The translations under genes and the position numbers were made by a program. A stretch of 64,000 nucleotides of DNA, taken from assembly GCA_037576195.1 (NCBI GenBank), contig CM075103.1:37647250-37711249 (forward strand), written 5' to 3'. Every line of letters begins with the position of its first letter. Positions within the stretch are counted from its first letter, which is position 1. The notes under the pieces are model-generated. The model was not told the DNA's origin, made no database searches, and worked only from the letters and a program-made list of their open reading frames with translations. This document shows positions 1 through 13,619 of the stretch, one piece after another. Source of the stretch: Phytoseiulus persimilis (lineage: Eukaryota > Arthropoda > Arachnida > Mesostigmata > Phytoseiidae).

Positions 1-3000
1 GAGTGTCACCTGGCGGCTAGTTCTCTGCGTAAGCGTGATGCTCGGACCTCAACATTTCCAAAAACTCTCTTCGGGGCGAGTGGCGCGCGAATGACCACGA
101 CGAAGAGTGTTTATGGGGGGGGGGGGGGAGCGGTCGAGCAGAAAAGAATAATTTTCAGCTCGAAGGAACCTGAAAACGTTCGCGAAACACTGACAGCTTC
201 TCGATCGAAGAGTTTCGCCTCTCGAATGTGTGAGCTCTCCTCGATCATTATTCAAATAACGTAAGAATTGAATCTTTTTGGATCAATGGAAATGGATTCG
301 TTGGAAGCCTCGGCTGTCGTAGGCTGAGCCGTCAAGATGGTAGTTCGTCCGATGACCGATGGCGACGGATCATCCTGCTCCCAGCCTGGTCGAGAAGGGA
401 AAGCGGCGCTTGGGATAGTTGGGGATCCGAAGAGTAAAATAACCGAGTGGAGCTTACAGAGAAAATGACACTTCCGGTCCAATGTGTCTCCGAAGCCCAT
501 TGTCACACCACATGTTGCATTTAACCATCGGCGGCTCACTGGGAACTGAGGCATCCCGGTGAACCAAAAGAAAAGCGCGAGAAGGCCGGTTGACGCAGAG
601 AAGATATCAGAGGCTGGGTGGGGGATCGCAGCAGCCCGGAGGAAGAGAATGGATCACCCGTCGAAAAGTGGTTAGCACAATGCGTTATTGTCGATCATTA
701 CCTTTCGGCGAAAGTTTCCCGCTAGGACGTTACGAGAGTGGAAACGGGGAGCTGGACGGTATTCCGGAAATATTTGGTGCAGAGTCTCAGAACGGGACTC
801 CAGCGTGAGGCACTAGGGTGGGTTGGTTCAGCGGGCACTGAGTTTCTCTCCCAGAAGTGACCCGCTTCTCGATCATGACTCCCATTGTGGAGGGAGAGCG
901 GTTGTGCGTCGTCTGAGCAATTTCCAAAAAATTGAATTCTGTCGAAGATCCACGAAACTCTGGCAACAATTTTTTCACTCATGGCTACCTCTGCCAAGCA
1001 CTTATTTTATGTTTCGACTTCTCCGTAGTTTGACCGGAAGCTCTCCCTGCAAGTTCACTGCTGGCTGAAGTACGTTTGCCATCAACGATCCGCAAACACG
1101 GCTCTCTCCGAGATCGGTCGAGAGTTCCGAGCTCTATGACCCATTAATTTCGCAGAGCAAAAGCTCTCGCTCTTCGATCGCGGTTAGAAGGGCGTTCATA
1201 TCCGGGATCGCGACGTCCGAGGCCCATGCGAAATATCATGGTAGTTGGACAGACGTCTCGAAGCCGGAGATCACCTCAATGTCCTGCCCGCGTGAGACCG
1301 TACATGGAAAACAGTCATGGACAGATGCCATAATACCAGACATAATACCAGAGAGCGAATTTCGTCGCTTCGGACTTATAGACTGTCTTGGCGAAAAACG
1401 AACGACCGGGATCCGGGGGAGGCGACTACGGCATTTCTGTGAAGTGGCTGTCAGGAGAAACCGAGGAGCGAACGTTGTGGGAACAGGTGAGCAGTGTCGG
1501 CTAGAATGCTGCACATGCGGTTATCGGAGGGAGACACAGATGCTGAGAGAAGACGTCGCAAGGAACATCTTAGAGAAGGGAGGAATGGTCCCAATTTCAG
1601 AAGTTTCCCGACCACGAAAAACATAGCGGGTTCGAGTATCGGGATGAGAGGCTTCGGAAGCTGATTTGACGCTTTCGAGAAGCGATATCGACGCGAGGGG
1701 GAGAGGAAGTGGGCGAAAGCTCCATCATGCGATTCGGAAAGGTTTCTCTCCTCTCGACCATGTCCTGGGCCATTCCGCGTTTGGCCTTATATTTTTCAGC
1801 CCTTATTCTGCCGGAGTGCTCAAACTCGATTCCTGACCGCTTCTTCAAGGCTCCTGCGACTCCCAGATCCCTTCCAGACGACTTTCTGCTTCAGCCGGGT
1901 ATCCACGCAACGAAGACAAACGATCTCGGGCGTCCGGGTCGACAGAGCGATGGGGAAAAGCACTGATCCGATCGTAGGACTCGAAAGATTGTCAGCGCAT
2001 CTTTCCGCGCCTCTCCGCCGCTTGTCTTTGCAGCACGTCCCAGCGTTCCGGCGGGAATTCCGAGTCTCGTGACCCGAAATGCCTCGAGAGAACTCTGCGC
2101 GAAATGATCCCCGGGAAACTCCGAGGGTGGGTGTCGACGAATACGACCGCTCGGGAACAAGAGTCCCCACCTTCAGGCCAACTGTTTCGACACCCGCAAA
2201 CTGTGCCCGCAGCTGCAGCACGTTTTCCACGGTGCTCCCACGTCGTCCTGGGCACCGATCTGCCGCCGCAGCTCATCGAGAGCCGGAACAAAAGGGAACG
2301 AAAACAGGAGAACACCGGGACCAAGGGTACAATCGAGGGTTTTCCAGTCAGCAGCGTAGCCCCCAGGCACTATCTTTGCTGACGTAAGGCTTCGCTTCGT
2401 TCGCTGGTTTGCGCGCTCGTAGCTCCGACGTTCGTTCCTAAGGGAAAGAACTCGCGGCGTAGAATAGGAGCCGACCCCGATCGACGAAGTTCGCTACTGC
2501 GTTCTCCCGCTCCCGATGATAAGGGGAGAAGTTACCTCGCTATTTATGATTCGCCTATCGAGCGATTGCGACGGCGACACCGAGAAGCTTCTAGAAAGTT
2601 ATAGACTCACTCAAAGCCAGCCGCTAGGAGTTCCTTGACACTTTCCTCTTACATCTCCTCATTCCTCTACCGCGCCCCTGCCCTCTCAGATGACACTGCA
2701 TGGCACCATATTTTGGTTTGCTCGCTAAGCACCAAACATGCGCGGGTGGCGGTCGTCGCGCTCATTGAGCGGGGTTCGGGTCCGCGAGCCCTCCCTCTCG
2801 AATCGGAACGCTCCCTAAATTTTGAAATCATTCGGAGAAGATTTCGGTCCTTCAGGAGTTTCCTGAGCGCCCCAAGGAGCGGGAGAGCTTCCTCTCAATC
2901 GTTCTCGGACATTTTGGTTCATCAGGGAGACGCGAGGGACCGGCGAGGCGTTCCCACCACGCCTGTTGGATATTCAGCGAGCCTATTCTCGTGCCCTTGA

Positions 3001-3649
3001 CCTGATTCAGCTCCGAGAGAATTCCCGAGATGGATATTTCGTGGCATCACCGTCCACCGACGCCATCGCTAGGATTCTGTGCGGCGCGATTTGCCATTCT
3101 GTACAAGCTCCCGTCGATTCTTATCCCTAGGAGCTCTCGTTTCCATGAATCCCACCTAAAATCGCCGGGCTGGATTACTTCCAGGGCGCGGTGAATATTC
3201 TGCTGCAGTTCATGATGACTCTGCCTCTCGAACACGGGCTGCCTTGAGCAAGGGCTAAGAGTGGCGGATAGATGCAATGAGCGCCGAATTCGGCGCTCCC
3301 ACAGACATCTCTTCAACTTCGGTTCATATTCAAGGAAAATGCTCAACGGATTCATCCCACTGATCGAGTCAGCGACCGCGCGCCCAAGGCCACACATGGT
3401 GGACCTCGGCGACAACAGGCTCCTGGCATTCTACCACGGCAGGACTTTCTTCAAATGCAGAGTGCGCGGAAACGGAGCTAAAAATATGCAGCAGACCCCT
3501 CCAACCGCTCCCAGGGTTTCATTCCTGAACAATTTTCTTCCAGGATCCCGTTGCGTTTCTCCGATTCCCGTCTGCCGAGGTCCCAACTGTATTTTCGAAA
3601 CTTCCAGATCCGGATAAGCTAGAGATTCGGAGGCTCGGTCCAACGGTCG
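1..3649. other. no gene recognised
   Basis: Apart from the poly-G tract I see no gene, RNA or mobile element here. Open frames of 60-136 codons occur on both strands, overlap each other and carry no domain I know. They look like chance frames in roughly 50% G+C DNA. Confidence 0.4.
115..128. repeat. poly-G tract (G14)
   Basis: An uninterrupted run of fourteen G residues. It is a simple mononucleotide repeat, prone to length error in sequencing. Nothing else marks the site. Confidence 0.9.
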
Positions 3650-3657
3650 GATTAAAC

Positions 3658-3835
3658 CAGTGGCTTTCAATCTCCACTGACCCATCGACCCCCTAGGCGA
3701 CTTGGTTGGGGTTTATGGACTGCCGTCCCCGACCCCTTGATCCACCTACGTGGACGCTAAGAAGTATGGTCAAATCCACCCTGGCATCACCTCTTTAAAC
3801 CGGAGATCGGCCATCGAGCCCTTTGAGAACCACTG
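3658..3835. mobile_element. hAT-type MITE (178 bp) with 8-bp target-site duplication
   Basis: The element begins CAGTGGCTTTCAA and ends TTTGAGAACCACTG. Read inwards, both ends give CAGTGG followed by a C/T-rich stretch and TCAA, the classic terminal repeat of hAT elements of the Charlie/MER5 kind. It is flanked by GATTAAAC (3650-3657) and TATTAAAC (3836-3843), an 8-bp target duplication with one mismatch, as hAT transposases make. At 178 bp with no open frame it is non-autonomous and would have been moved by a transposase from elsewhere. The largely intact ends and duplication suggest it is younger than the coding transposon relics at 33-37 kb. Confidence 0.85.
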
Positions 3836-3843
3836 TATTAAAC

Positions 3844-6800
3844 CATGTGTGAGACGCCAAACTGTAACTGAGAAGGAGGCGCGAATTCGTCTTGAAGCAT
3901 GAACATCGTCGCAGCTGCTCCTCCATCTCCTAAGCCTTGAATTCTCATTAATTCGAGAAATTCCCAAACCGCTGGCAATAGTTTTGGTTTCCTGGATCGG
4001 TCCCTATTAATCGAACTGTTCGCCAGAGGAGTTTTCCCTTCTGGCCGTGCACCGAAAGCGGTAACGTTCACTCGAAGACGTTGCTGCATTGCTTCGGAAT
4101 TGTGTGTTCTCCGAGAAATGCTTGTGGCACAGCAACTGCGTCTGACGATGGAGGAAAAGCGCCGATAGCAGAGAGTTCCTTGACCCGACGGTATTTTGTC
4201 GTGACAGAATATGCTCTTACGCAATCCATGTAGTGAAAGTGAACATTGGGATGTAGGTATGTACAGTCTCTCGTTATCCCGCGATGACAAGTGTACCAAG
4301 GGTTCGGGGGCGATGAATTTCAACTGCAGTCCTCACGGAGGCTGAGTTTTCTCTGGACCATGCATTATGCGTCCCCGGGCCTTTGACCGCTATTTCCCTG
4401 TCTCTGAACATCCCGCTCTGTAGTGAGCTAGCAGGCAGCTTAGGTCTCGTACCATCATACTCAGGTTCAATATTACCTCGCATTCTTCGGAGCTCCGATG
4501 GCGCTCAAGAATTATTCTGCCGGCCATACCAAGGCATCAACTCTCTCTCATAATGAGCTTGAAATCCAAGGTGACCCGAGCCGTTTCACTAAAGCTCCGA
4601 AGTTAGCGGACATGTCCTTGCCTAGTGCTCTTGTCTTGGCATGGGTCGTTTGTTGTGAGCTAAGCGATGAGGTTCTCCAGATTGTCTTGGTTGACTGGCG
4701 GATTCGGAGTGAGAACTTGTGCTCCAGGGGTTGGAAAAATATCCTCCAAATGATTATGAGCCGTCTCATTGACTAAGCTAACGGCGTGAGAACGGGTTTC
4801 CTCGTCTCGCTGTGAAACACCCCCCACCCAAGGCTCGCTTTCATCCCCAACACAATTGCTAGTCGCAATAGATGACCATTGGAACAGTAGCAACTTTCCA
4901 CCGATGTCAGCCCAGAGCTCACACCCGAGTTCACTGCGGTCCAGGGTCATATGAGCTCAAAACGCACGCGCCGTGTTCTGTTGTCAGTTCGAAGGAGAAT
5001 CCTTTTTCTCAAACTTGGTGTTCTTCCCATCCTCTGGAGAATTCCATGAATATTCGCGATAAATCCATCTTGGAAATGTTCCTTGGAACATATCTTGTTC
5101 TTTTTAGGATATCATTACATTCACATGTTTTCGGAACGACTCCAATGCATTTGCCCCACTTTCCCAAGAGAAACGTCGACATCGACGACTTGTCGTTGAA
5201 TGAATTCCACCGAGGTAAACCCATCCGTTCGGACCTTCCGACGGGAAGCGGCGCAGAAATATGAATCGGGGTGTTTGCACCAAAAAATGCGTTTTATAAT
5301 CCACTCCTAACCCTCTGCTTACCTCCGCAATCATCTATGGTCACTGATTGTGAGCTTACGAGCGCCGTACTCTCATCACAACCGTTTCGAGATCTCTCCC
5401 ACGATTGATATGTGAAAACCCTGTTTTCAGGTTTTTCGGGTATCCGCCATGGTTCTGATATGGATAGGGTTTCCCTCACGATCCAAGTCAAGCCGAGTCG
5501 ATCTGAACTCTGGGGTGAGGTCGAACCCGCGCCCTTGGATCCGCGCTTCGTTCGACGTGTTACATATTTCTTTCCTCGTTTCCTCTCCATACTCGAGTAG
5601 TTCAATGAGTGCTTCGGTCATCTACTTTCCAATATCACAATCATTGACCTCATTCCCGCTGTATCGGCCGGTCGACTGTTTTTTCTACATTCCTGTCCTC
5701 TATGTGAAGCCGAATGCGTTTCGGTCTCCGCTCCCGACAAGCTCCGATGACATGATCGGACATCTCATCATTCGGAAAATGGAAAATCGGGAGCCACTCC
5801 CGCCGCGCTTCCATCTGAATTTCTGCATGATCGATCAAGCTCGCCAATCCAGCTTTCTCCATTCCCATGGCACGGAGGGAGCACTGCCACGTCATCAGTT
5901 GACGACTAGAAATAGCCTGTTGCTATTTGCTACCCAAGCGCGGCTCTCTTGGTGCTCCATCGACACCACAGAGAGCTGCCCGCTCGGCCAATCCGCGACG
6001 GGTCATTTGAGTTCACAATGGAGTCGAACACACACGAAGTCGTGTTCACAGTGGGAAGGGCATCGAGCCCGCCTTGAACTTCAGGATTGAACCCGGGGTC
6101 GAGCATGGTCGCGACATTCCACCACTGTTCCCAATCAGATCGCTGGTTTGGACGAGCGAGTTGTAACATGCTGCACAGGAGTTTTTTTCCCTTTCCGAGG
6201 ATCCACATCGAATGGCTCGGATGCACAAATGAAACTGCACGCGCATACTTCATTATTCGAGCTGTCAGCACCGCTGACATCAGGTGCCGCTCAGGACTCG
6301 GAACGTTTTATGTTGAATAATCGCAACTAAGAGTTATTAGTGTCGACTATCTTCATTCGACTCGATGGAGGTGAAGGGGGTCCAGAGGGGAGGGCGACTC
6401 TGCAATCGCTCTGGGTTGCTCCTTCGTCCCCAGTCGGAAGAGACGGATTCCTCCCCCGGAACGGTTCCGTTCAGCAAATCGCAGCTGACGATAAATCAGT
6501 TGCCATCAGAGCCTCTTGCCGTCTCGCGTGATTCGGAGTTCGTTCCCCACAGTGAACTCTGGACTCTGGATCTCACCATCGTGCAGGAATTCCGACCCAA
6601 GATGAGCTCGTTCGGCAATCAATTCGGACGATGAGATGTGTCCGACGCCATGTGCGATCCCGAACTTCTGATAGTGAACGTTCCGGAGCTTATCGAGGTG
6701 ACCCTTGAGCAGACGTCCGGCCTTCCTATTCGGTGGTGTCTCCCCGCGAGATGTTCATGCCGACGTCGCTGGAACATCCTTGCGCACAATCTTGCTCGCG

Positions 6801-8182
6801 ACTCGAAGAAAATTTCACGACTGTTGCTTGTCAACGCGAGTCCTCGTGTCGCCGGCTGACAATGACACCGAATTTCTCCGCTGCTCGTACCCAGCGCAGC
6901 TCATGCTTTGGAATCTTCCAGGAGGGAGACGTCGCCTCAATATTGCACAACGCTGACTCAAAAAGACGAATGGATGCGTCCGTTCCAAACAATATCCTGA
7001 CTCGTAGAAGGCGGAGAATATCAGAAGCGGCTTTCGGCAACCTCGAGAACTACCGAGGCGCCGCGGACCCAGTCACCCAGCCCACCGAGAGACGGAGTCG
7101 TAGAGCGTCAAAAATGTCCCGATATTTCATTGCACATAAGAGAACATGCACGGCGGTCCCTCTGCTGCCTCCCTCGAGAACACGTTTTGGCCTTCCAGCA
7201 ACAGGGAGAGCGTCATGAATCAAGCAGGAGGACCCGAATAACTATTGAACAAAGTGTGGGAGCTCGTCATAGAAATGAGCCGAGCACAGCACCGCGTCTC
7301 GGAAGAAGCGAACGAGCTCGAGGGGGCCGTCTGGCGGTAAGTCGCGTCGACCGTCTTCCACAGAACTTGCGGAGCTGGGTTATTTGCATATGCTGAGACG
7401 TGTATCTTCTATAGATATTGAAATCCAAGACCTGCTTGTTCGTTTGTCCTCAATATTTGTCCCCAGAGCGAATAATGGGATCGACGTGGAACCAACGCCA
7501 CGTTGTCGAACGGCTCACTAAGAGGGGATAGGCCACCAACCCCCTCCATCCTCCTCCACCTACTTCCCGTCCCCATCTACCCCCTCTATCGCCGCCTCCA
7601 TACTATTCTCGGCATGCGGATCGTAACGATAAGGTGTACTGCACCGATATGATGCCAGCTAGACTCCTTGGCCTCTCCTCTAGATTATGGGATACCCACC
7701 CCAAATCACCCAACCAGTCGATCTGACCAAACTCCCCGGAGTCGATTTGAACGAACTTTCCGAAATCTTGGAAGGCCTCACTCCTACTCCAGCTTGGCAT
7801 CGGCCACTGGGAACCAATGTGGGCGTCAGTGGCTTGCGACGTGGAGATGCAATGAAGGTGTGGGCAACTTCATGCGGCGACCCGCAGGGTCCGGGCTGTC
7901 GTCGCTCTGTCAATGGTCAAAAGTGTCCACAGCTCAAATAATATGTCGGAAACGATTCACACGTCACAACATCAGTTTATAGTTAGTGCTGGATCCATCG
8001 AAGATTCATCCTGAAAAAGATGTGTAGTTCTCCTCGATTCTATCGGCACGTCGTGCCGCACTCAACACCCCGCACTAATTCATCCGCATAGACAGTTTGC
8101 CCAAGAGCTCCAGGTCGACCTCAACGGCACGGTCGTTGCACGCACGATGCAACGCTGGTGTTCCTGATAATCCGAGGCCGTC
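3844..8182. other. no gene recognised
   Basis: Numerous short frames on both strands, the longest 213 codons at 5449-6090 (+). None has a recognisable domain or a convincing exon structure. A B-box-like stretch at 6083-6093 was considered and rejected as a tRNA or SINE. Confidence 0.35.
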
Positions 8183-8854
8183 TTAAAGTTTTCCTATCAT
8201 GAGTTGTGAGTCAGACACGGAACATGAAACTATGTTCTCGGAAATCCCAGGACTACAGAGGACGCGTTCCAGGAAGTTCGCCGCTTGCTTGTCGAAACTT
8301 CCGAATTGATCAGAGCCTAAACTTCCACAAGCCCCGTTCGAAGCTATCGGGGAAATTTTCAGATTATGAGGGCCAGAGGCTGAGTCCGGGGTTTTGAGTT
8401 CATGCAGCACACCGACCGGGCCTTTCGTGTCCCACAATTGAGGTGTTCGACCCTTCAACAGGCGCATCCCGACGCAACAAAAATTTCCATATCGTTCGAC
8501 CGGCTCCCCGTACAAGCTGAGAGAGACACCGTTGAAAGCTCGCCCGAGAACTTCGGCACGCTCGTTTTCTGAATCTTCATGTCGAATCCGGTCGTCGACC
8601 GCCCGACGCGAATCGTCCCGGAGAGTGGTTGGGCTCCGGTAGTTGGAGGTTTCTCCTTGATCGGGAGTACAGACGCCGTCACCGAGATACGGCAGCTCAC
8701 AAGAGACGCAGAGTTCCTTCTCGAGCGTTTGAGGCAGGTCACTGAGTGAAAGAAACGGTAACAAGGAGTACTCTAAGATTGACCTTCCGTTTGCTCGGTC
8801 AGCTATGGTACCATGATTTGGGACGCTATTCGTGGGTAGCGTGTCATGAGGCAT
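8183..8854 (-). other. open frame with weak immunoglobulin-like pattern
   Basis: A 223-codon minus-strand frame. Near its start it reads LPQTLEKELCVSCELPYLGD, and about 73 residues after the last of those cysteines it reads VERYGNFCCVG. The arrangement recalls an I-set immunoglobulin domain: hydrophobic start, Cys on strand B, a Gly-Asp turn, then Y-x-x-C on strand F. The spacing is long and the core tryptophan is missing, so this could be a decayed exon of an Ig-family gene or pure chance. No clear splice sites frame it. I do not claim a gene. Confidence 0.15.
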
Positions 8855-9612
8855 AATTTCTCGGGAGCTTGGTGCTTCGACGGGCCTCGGAAAGCATTGA
8901 GGACTTCAGAAGATGCAACTTCTTCTCTTCAGTCGGACGCTCCCCAACTAATTTGTGGGTGTCCTCCTTGGGGTTATTGAGCTCCGACCATATCCTGGGA
9001 CATGGGGCGTCAAACGGAGGCTTTGACTATCTGTCTCTGATGGTGACACGATGCTTTTCGTTATTGTTTCCACCATCGCGCCGCGTTATCTGTTCACATC
9101 GGTCGTCGAGTTGATAGCGCTTTGAGATCGCGGCATGTGCTCCCTCGGCGTCGCCCGGGCCCCAAAACTCATCGGTCAAGCTGAACTGTCCGCATTCGTA
9201 CCCAACACGATGGACGAAAGAGTGCCTCATCTGCACGAACAAAGGGTTTTCAACACTCCATGTTGCTCGAAAACAGTGCTTCCAAAATGATACCCCGAGC
9301 CTCCATCAGCCCCAAATATGCGCGACCCGCTGGTCGACGAGAACTTCACACAGGTCTGATGTCCATTTTGCACGGTATCGATCTTGGGATCTCCACAAGC
9401 TCGGACATCCGAGTTTCAGCGGACACGGATACGTGACAATCTTTGGCAGCTCTCTTCATTCGGGTCGAAGAGCCCTGGGCTCGCCCTGATGAATGACTCC
9501 GTCTTGCTCTGAATTGCTTGAAGAATACCGTGACACGTCTAGACAGCATATTTTCACCCGTTTCCGTTCTGGCAGAACTTTGGAGTCATCGGACCACCGC
9601 CTGATGTCAGCA

Positions 9613-9662
9613 ATGCATACGAATCGCTGACTGACCCATGCATACGAATCGCTGACTGACCC
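9613..9662. repeat. 25-bp tandem duplication (two copies)
   Basis: The unit, beginning ATGCATACGAATCGC and ending TGACTGACCC, occurs twice without a gap and the two copies are identical. The first five bases of a third copy follow. It is a recent local duplication with no visible function. Confidence 0.9.
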
Positions 9663-11803
9663 ATGCAGTATTTGAGAGCCTAGTTCGCCCCTGCCGAGAG
9701 AGTGCAGCTCTAGCACCGCGGCGTCGCTCCTAAGTTGATTCAGGCAATCATCGTCTCCGAGCTTTTCGGGCGTGTGCCGGAGTCAGGGCACTCAGGTGTT
9801 ATGGCCGACTTTCAGAGCCGCTCTGCCGCACTCAGGACCACGCGGGGATATCGCGCAGTGCGGAACAGTGAGTGGAACACAAAGCTGCGTTCCTCTCATG
9901 TACGATTCGTTTCGGCGAGTAAAGGCACACTTGTGGTCTAACGTTCTTGTCTGTATCTCACCCCCCTGTTTCCGTTTCCACGCTCCACGCGCGCCACTCA
10001 TCCAAGACCAGCATGAATCGGATTCCGCGAAGCTTATCCGTGAGGGGCTTTATCCTTGCGTCACACAAACAAAAGGAATTCAGAGCAAATATTGACTCAG
10101 GCGAGTGAGCCATACGCCTGCGCCGCCTCGATTCTCCAGTCGTTTCTGCTTCCCGGAAACCTTACTGGGCTGAGTTGAAGATCGAAACGCCCTGCGGAAG
10201 GTCCTCGTGTGCTCCTCAAGGCGAATCCGAATCATCCTCGCGTTCCCTGGCCTGTGGTCCGTCCTCTCCGCACCTTGCTCTTCGCTCTCCTGGCTATCCG
10301 ATACAGTGCTCTTTTTCTCCTGCTGATGGTGGCATTGTGGTCAGCGAGTTTAGATCTCTCGGTCCTTTCCGGAGTATCTCCCGCCATTGATCGTCCCAGC
10401 GGGGAGCAGCAACGTCTGGAGCCCGGAGTGAATCCGCGCGTGTTGGCGGGTGCTTCGACAGCATCAGGAAATTGCTTTCCTCGAAATCCGGGTTTCATGG
10501 ATGCCGTGTTCGCTCATGATGTCGACATGTCCGCAACGTCAAGGGAACCATACTTGCATCATTCCCACATCCCGTTCAGAGACTTCTGGTCAGTACCGTT
10601 CTCCTTCATTGTGATTTTTCGTTCCGCAAAATACAAGCCATCTCTCACATGATGTTTCGACAGAGGCTCCGCGCCCTAGATGCGATGACAGTGATGAATA
10701 TCTCGACGATCGTTCTAGAGAGCAGTCCCACTGCCCAAAGCCAGTGTGATTTCTGGAGGGAGATAGAAAATGAGTCCCCGGCCATCCGCAAATCTCAGCC
10801 CCCCCCCCCTCCCTTTGACGAGGAAGCTGCGTGATATTCGATCCTGGTCCTGAGTTCGAGACGTCAGAAAATGCTCGAAGAGGCCGATGGAGAAAACGAC
10901 GATGAGCGCAACATTACATTCCAGCTCCGGACACCCGGGCCCGGACGTCTTGGCCCCGACACACTCCGGCTGGAAGTTATTCCGGTCTCGAGAGTTTTCG
11001 GCCCCGGACATGCTTACCCCAAAAGGCATCATTCGTGTATGATCCTGTGCCCCATTCTTTTGAACACATTGTTTATCTCTCATGGTGCCCGTGATTCCCT
11101 GTGAGCGCAGGCGGAAAAAAAGCGAAGTCAGACGCGTTCATGTGTGCGCGATTCGCTAACACCTGAGAATAGTAGACTGGAGGAAACCGCCGCGATCAGG
11201 GATGATCAGTACGGGTTCTTATGGGATGAAACATGCACTGTTGAGCCACAAAAGTGGAGAATCATAGAATTCTCCGCTTCGGGGAGGCGCGTAGAGATGA
11301 TTTGATGGCCGAGATGCGCGGAATTTTCCTGCGACAGAGAAAATTCCACGAGTGGTGAAAATAAGAATTATTGAAAAGCGTCCAAACTGAGATTCTGACA
11401 CCCTTTTCCGCTTCCGCAACGTAAATTTAGGGCACACAGAGGTCGTATGAAAAAATGAAAACTCGCCTGCGCGTAAGTTGAGCTATCGCGCGATCGGAAT
11501 CGACACCGTGGCCCTCTTTTATTGTGAGATACTCATTTCAAATCAGACCCACCAACAGCTCCGGATCAAAGAACCCCATGCAGACCCCGGCACCGAACAG
11601 TGGCGACTGTGCAACCGAAGTCGAACCCTGAGGTGCAGGTATCGACTCGCCTGTGTCGAGTATCGAATGGAGGAGGGGATGTAGAAAGTTTGGGCTGGAG
11701 ACTTCGCTCCAATTACGCACTGGCTCCCCAGACATGGACCTCATATCCTCTAGATGGACTTCTGCTGCCTCAAACATTTTGGGAGTCACTACTCTGGTCG
11801 TTT

Positions 11804-11848
11804 GTGCCTGCGAAAAAAAAAAAAACATCTTATTGCTCGTGCCTGCGA
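11804..11848. repeat. A13 tract between two 10-bp direct repeats
   Basis: GTGCCTGCGA occurs at 11804-11813 and again at 11839-11848, enclosing a run of A and a short tail. The layout mimics the target duplication around a retroposed poly-A sequence. With only 25 bases inside, a slippage-type duplication is equally likely. Confidence 0.6.
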
Positions 11849-13619
11849 ACCGTCCGAGCTCGCGTGCCGAAATTTGGCCCACCAAGCTCAAACATACCTT
11901 GATTGCAGAGTCCTGGCGTGATACTCAATCATCACGCATGCGTGTCCGAGGATTATTTCACGACTGGAATCGCGAACAATTCGGCAGCCGAACGAGCATG
12001 AAACGATCCGAAGTGCGCGCTTCCGATCCGCCTCGCGGATCTGGAGCGTCAATGGGAACGTGATGTTTTTGGTCGAGAACGTAGCTCTCCGCTGGTTTTA
12101 TTTATATTCCTCTGGAAACGAGTCTGCTCCAATCTTTGTTTATGGAAGCTCACTTCGGGGACGTTGACGGACATCATTTTGCAACGCGGGCAGAGACAAC
12201 TGAGCGGGTGTTCGATAGCGGGTATCGGGTTGGATAGTGGGCTCTTCTTCTACCCCGTTTTCGAGCCTGTTCATCCAGTCGTTCGCGAGCCATGACAAGA
12301 AGCTACTTGATCTTCGATGGCACGCCAGGGTCTCGTATTACAATGTCGTGTAATGGTGCTTCTCGAAGGAACGGTGGACACTTCCGTGCGCGTTGGCTCT
12401 CTCACCAAACACCCGGCGAGCCATCCACATAATGGAACACCGGCTACGTCGATATTGTCCTTAATCGACTCGCAGACGCCATGTTTCATTTTCCGCAACG
12501 TGACACGACATCGACGACGAGATTGGAACGGAAGGAATTGGACGGATCAGCAGCAAGGGCCGCGCAAACGACTCTCGCCATTCACGAACGAAGAACGGAG
12601 CGTTCCGAAAGCGTGTTGCTCTATCAGGCACCTACTCGAGTTGCCTTGTGAGCAGTTATCGCTCACTCACAGGACTGAGTCCCAGGTCCTGAAAGTTGAG
12701 CACATAGACCGGTTCGGCTCGGAAGCACGTGGCGCTCGATCGGCGAATTCTGGATTTGAGGGTGATGATGACTCGATTTCCTCTCGTACATAGACTTCAA
12801 TACATGCTGGTTCCCTCTGCTCCGTCGGAGAACTTTGGAACTGTGATCGACGATTAGCTGGGCTGAGAACCTCGCCTGTTGGGACTGTGTGACAAGTAAC
12901 AAGAAGATGGTGGAAGCAGCCTTCGTCATGGAGCTTGCCGGAGTGATGCATATGAATTGAACTATTCAGTCGCTCGATACTCACGCCTGCCGTCGAGAAA
13001 TGCCAGAAAGAAATGGAAGAAGATGGAGAACAAAACCTTGGAACTCGGCAGGATCTTCCCATAATTTAGTTTTCCCTACGCACCGGCAAAGTTGGGCATC
13101 ATTATGATTGATGATTACCGGTATGATGAAGCGATTATTTTTCGGGAGTCGCTGAACGCAATGCGGTCATTTTCGAGAGTTTATTTCCCCATCTCGATGA
13201 AAGTTCCCAACGAGCCGTCCATCAGAAATTAACACAATCAGCCGCGAGGATTGAGCGAGCGAGTGAAAGCACCGCGACGTTGTGGGTCCGTGCTAAACGC
13301 AGCGCAAAACGGATTGAGACTGTAGGTAGGTCTCGGGTACTGTAGGTCGGAAACTACCGTACACCAGTCGGGCAGGCGGAATTTGCCACAAACTGGAAAT
13401 ATTGTGTTTATGAACTTCTTTCTCGAATTTTCCTCGCCAAGTATATTCGACAATGAAGAACCCTTCATGGGACGGCACGAAACCAAAGGCGGAGCTATCA
13501 CGAGTCTCTTCGATTGGTCCAGCTGGAGTTTCGGAAGCATTCGCAGGAAGTATTCTGTGATCACCTCGAATTCCATGCCACGATGAATGGTTTGGCCAGG
13601 TGCCCCTGTACACAACGAA

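Larger units (their letters stand above)
8855..13619. other. no gene recognised; a few simple repeats
   Basis: No coding or RNA gene could be supported. The stretch holds a 25-bp tandem duplication, a poly-C tract at 10799-10809 and an A13 tract flanked by 10-bp direct repeats near 11.8 kb. Open frames on both strands have no known domain. Confidence 0.35.

Noticed and set aside
5449-6090. 213-codon plus-strand frame
   Set aside because: Ser-rich with no domain and no exon signals; overlapping frames on both strands.
6083-6134. tRNA- or SINE-like boxes on the minus strand
   Set aside because: The B-box (GGGTTCAATCC) is fair, but the A-box is poor and the T-stem pairs only 3 of 5; no inner similarity to the SINE at 22.4 kb.
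8455-8742. minus frame containing PKFSGE, considered as a BEL/Pao-type gag fragment
   Set aside because: A six-residue match only; no protease, polymerase or terminal repeats nearby.
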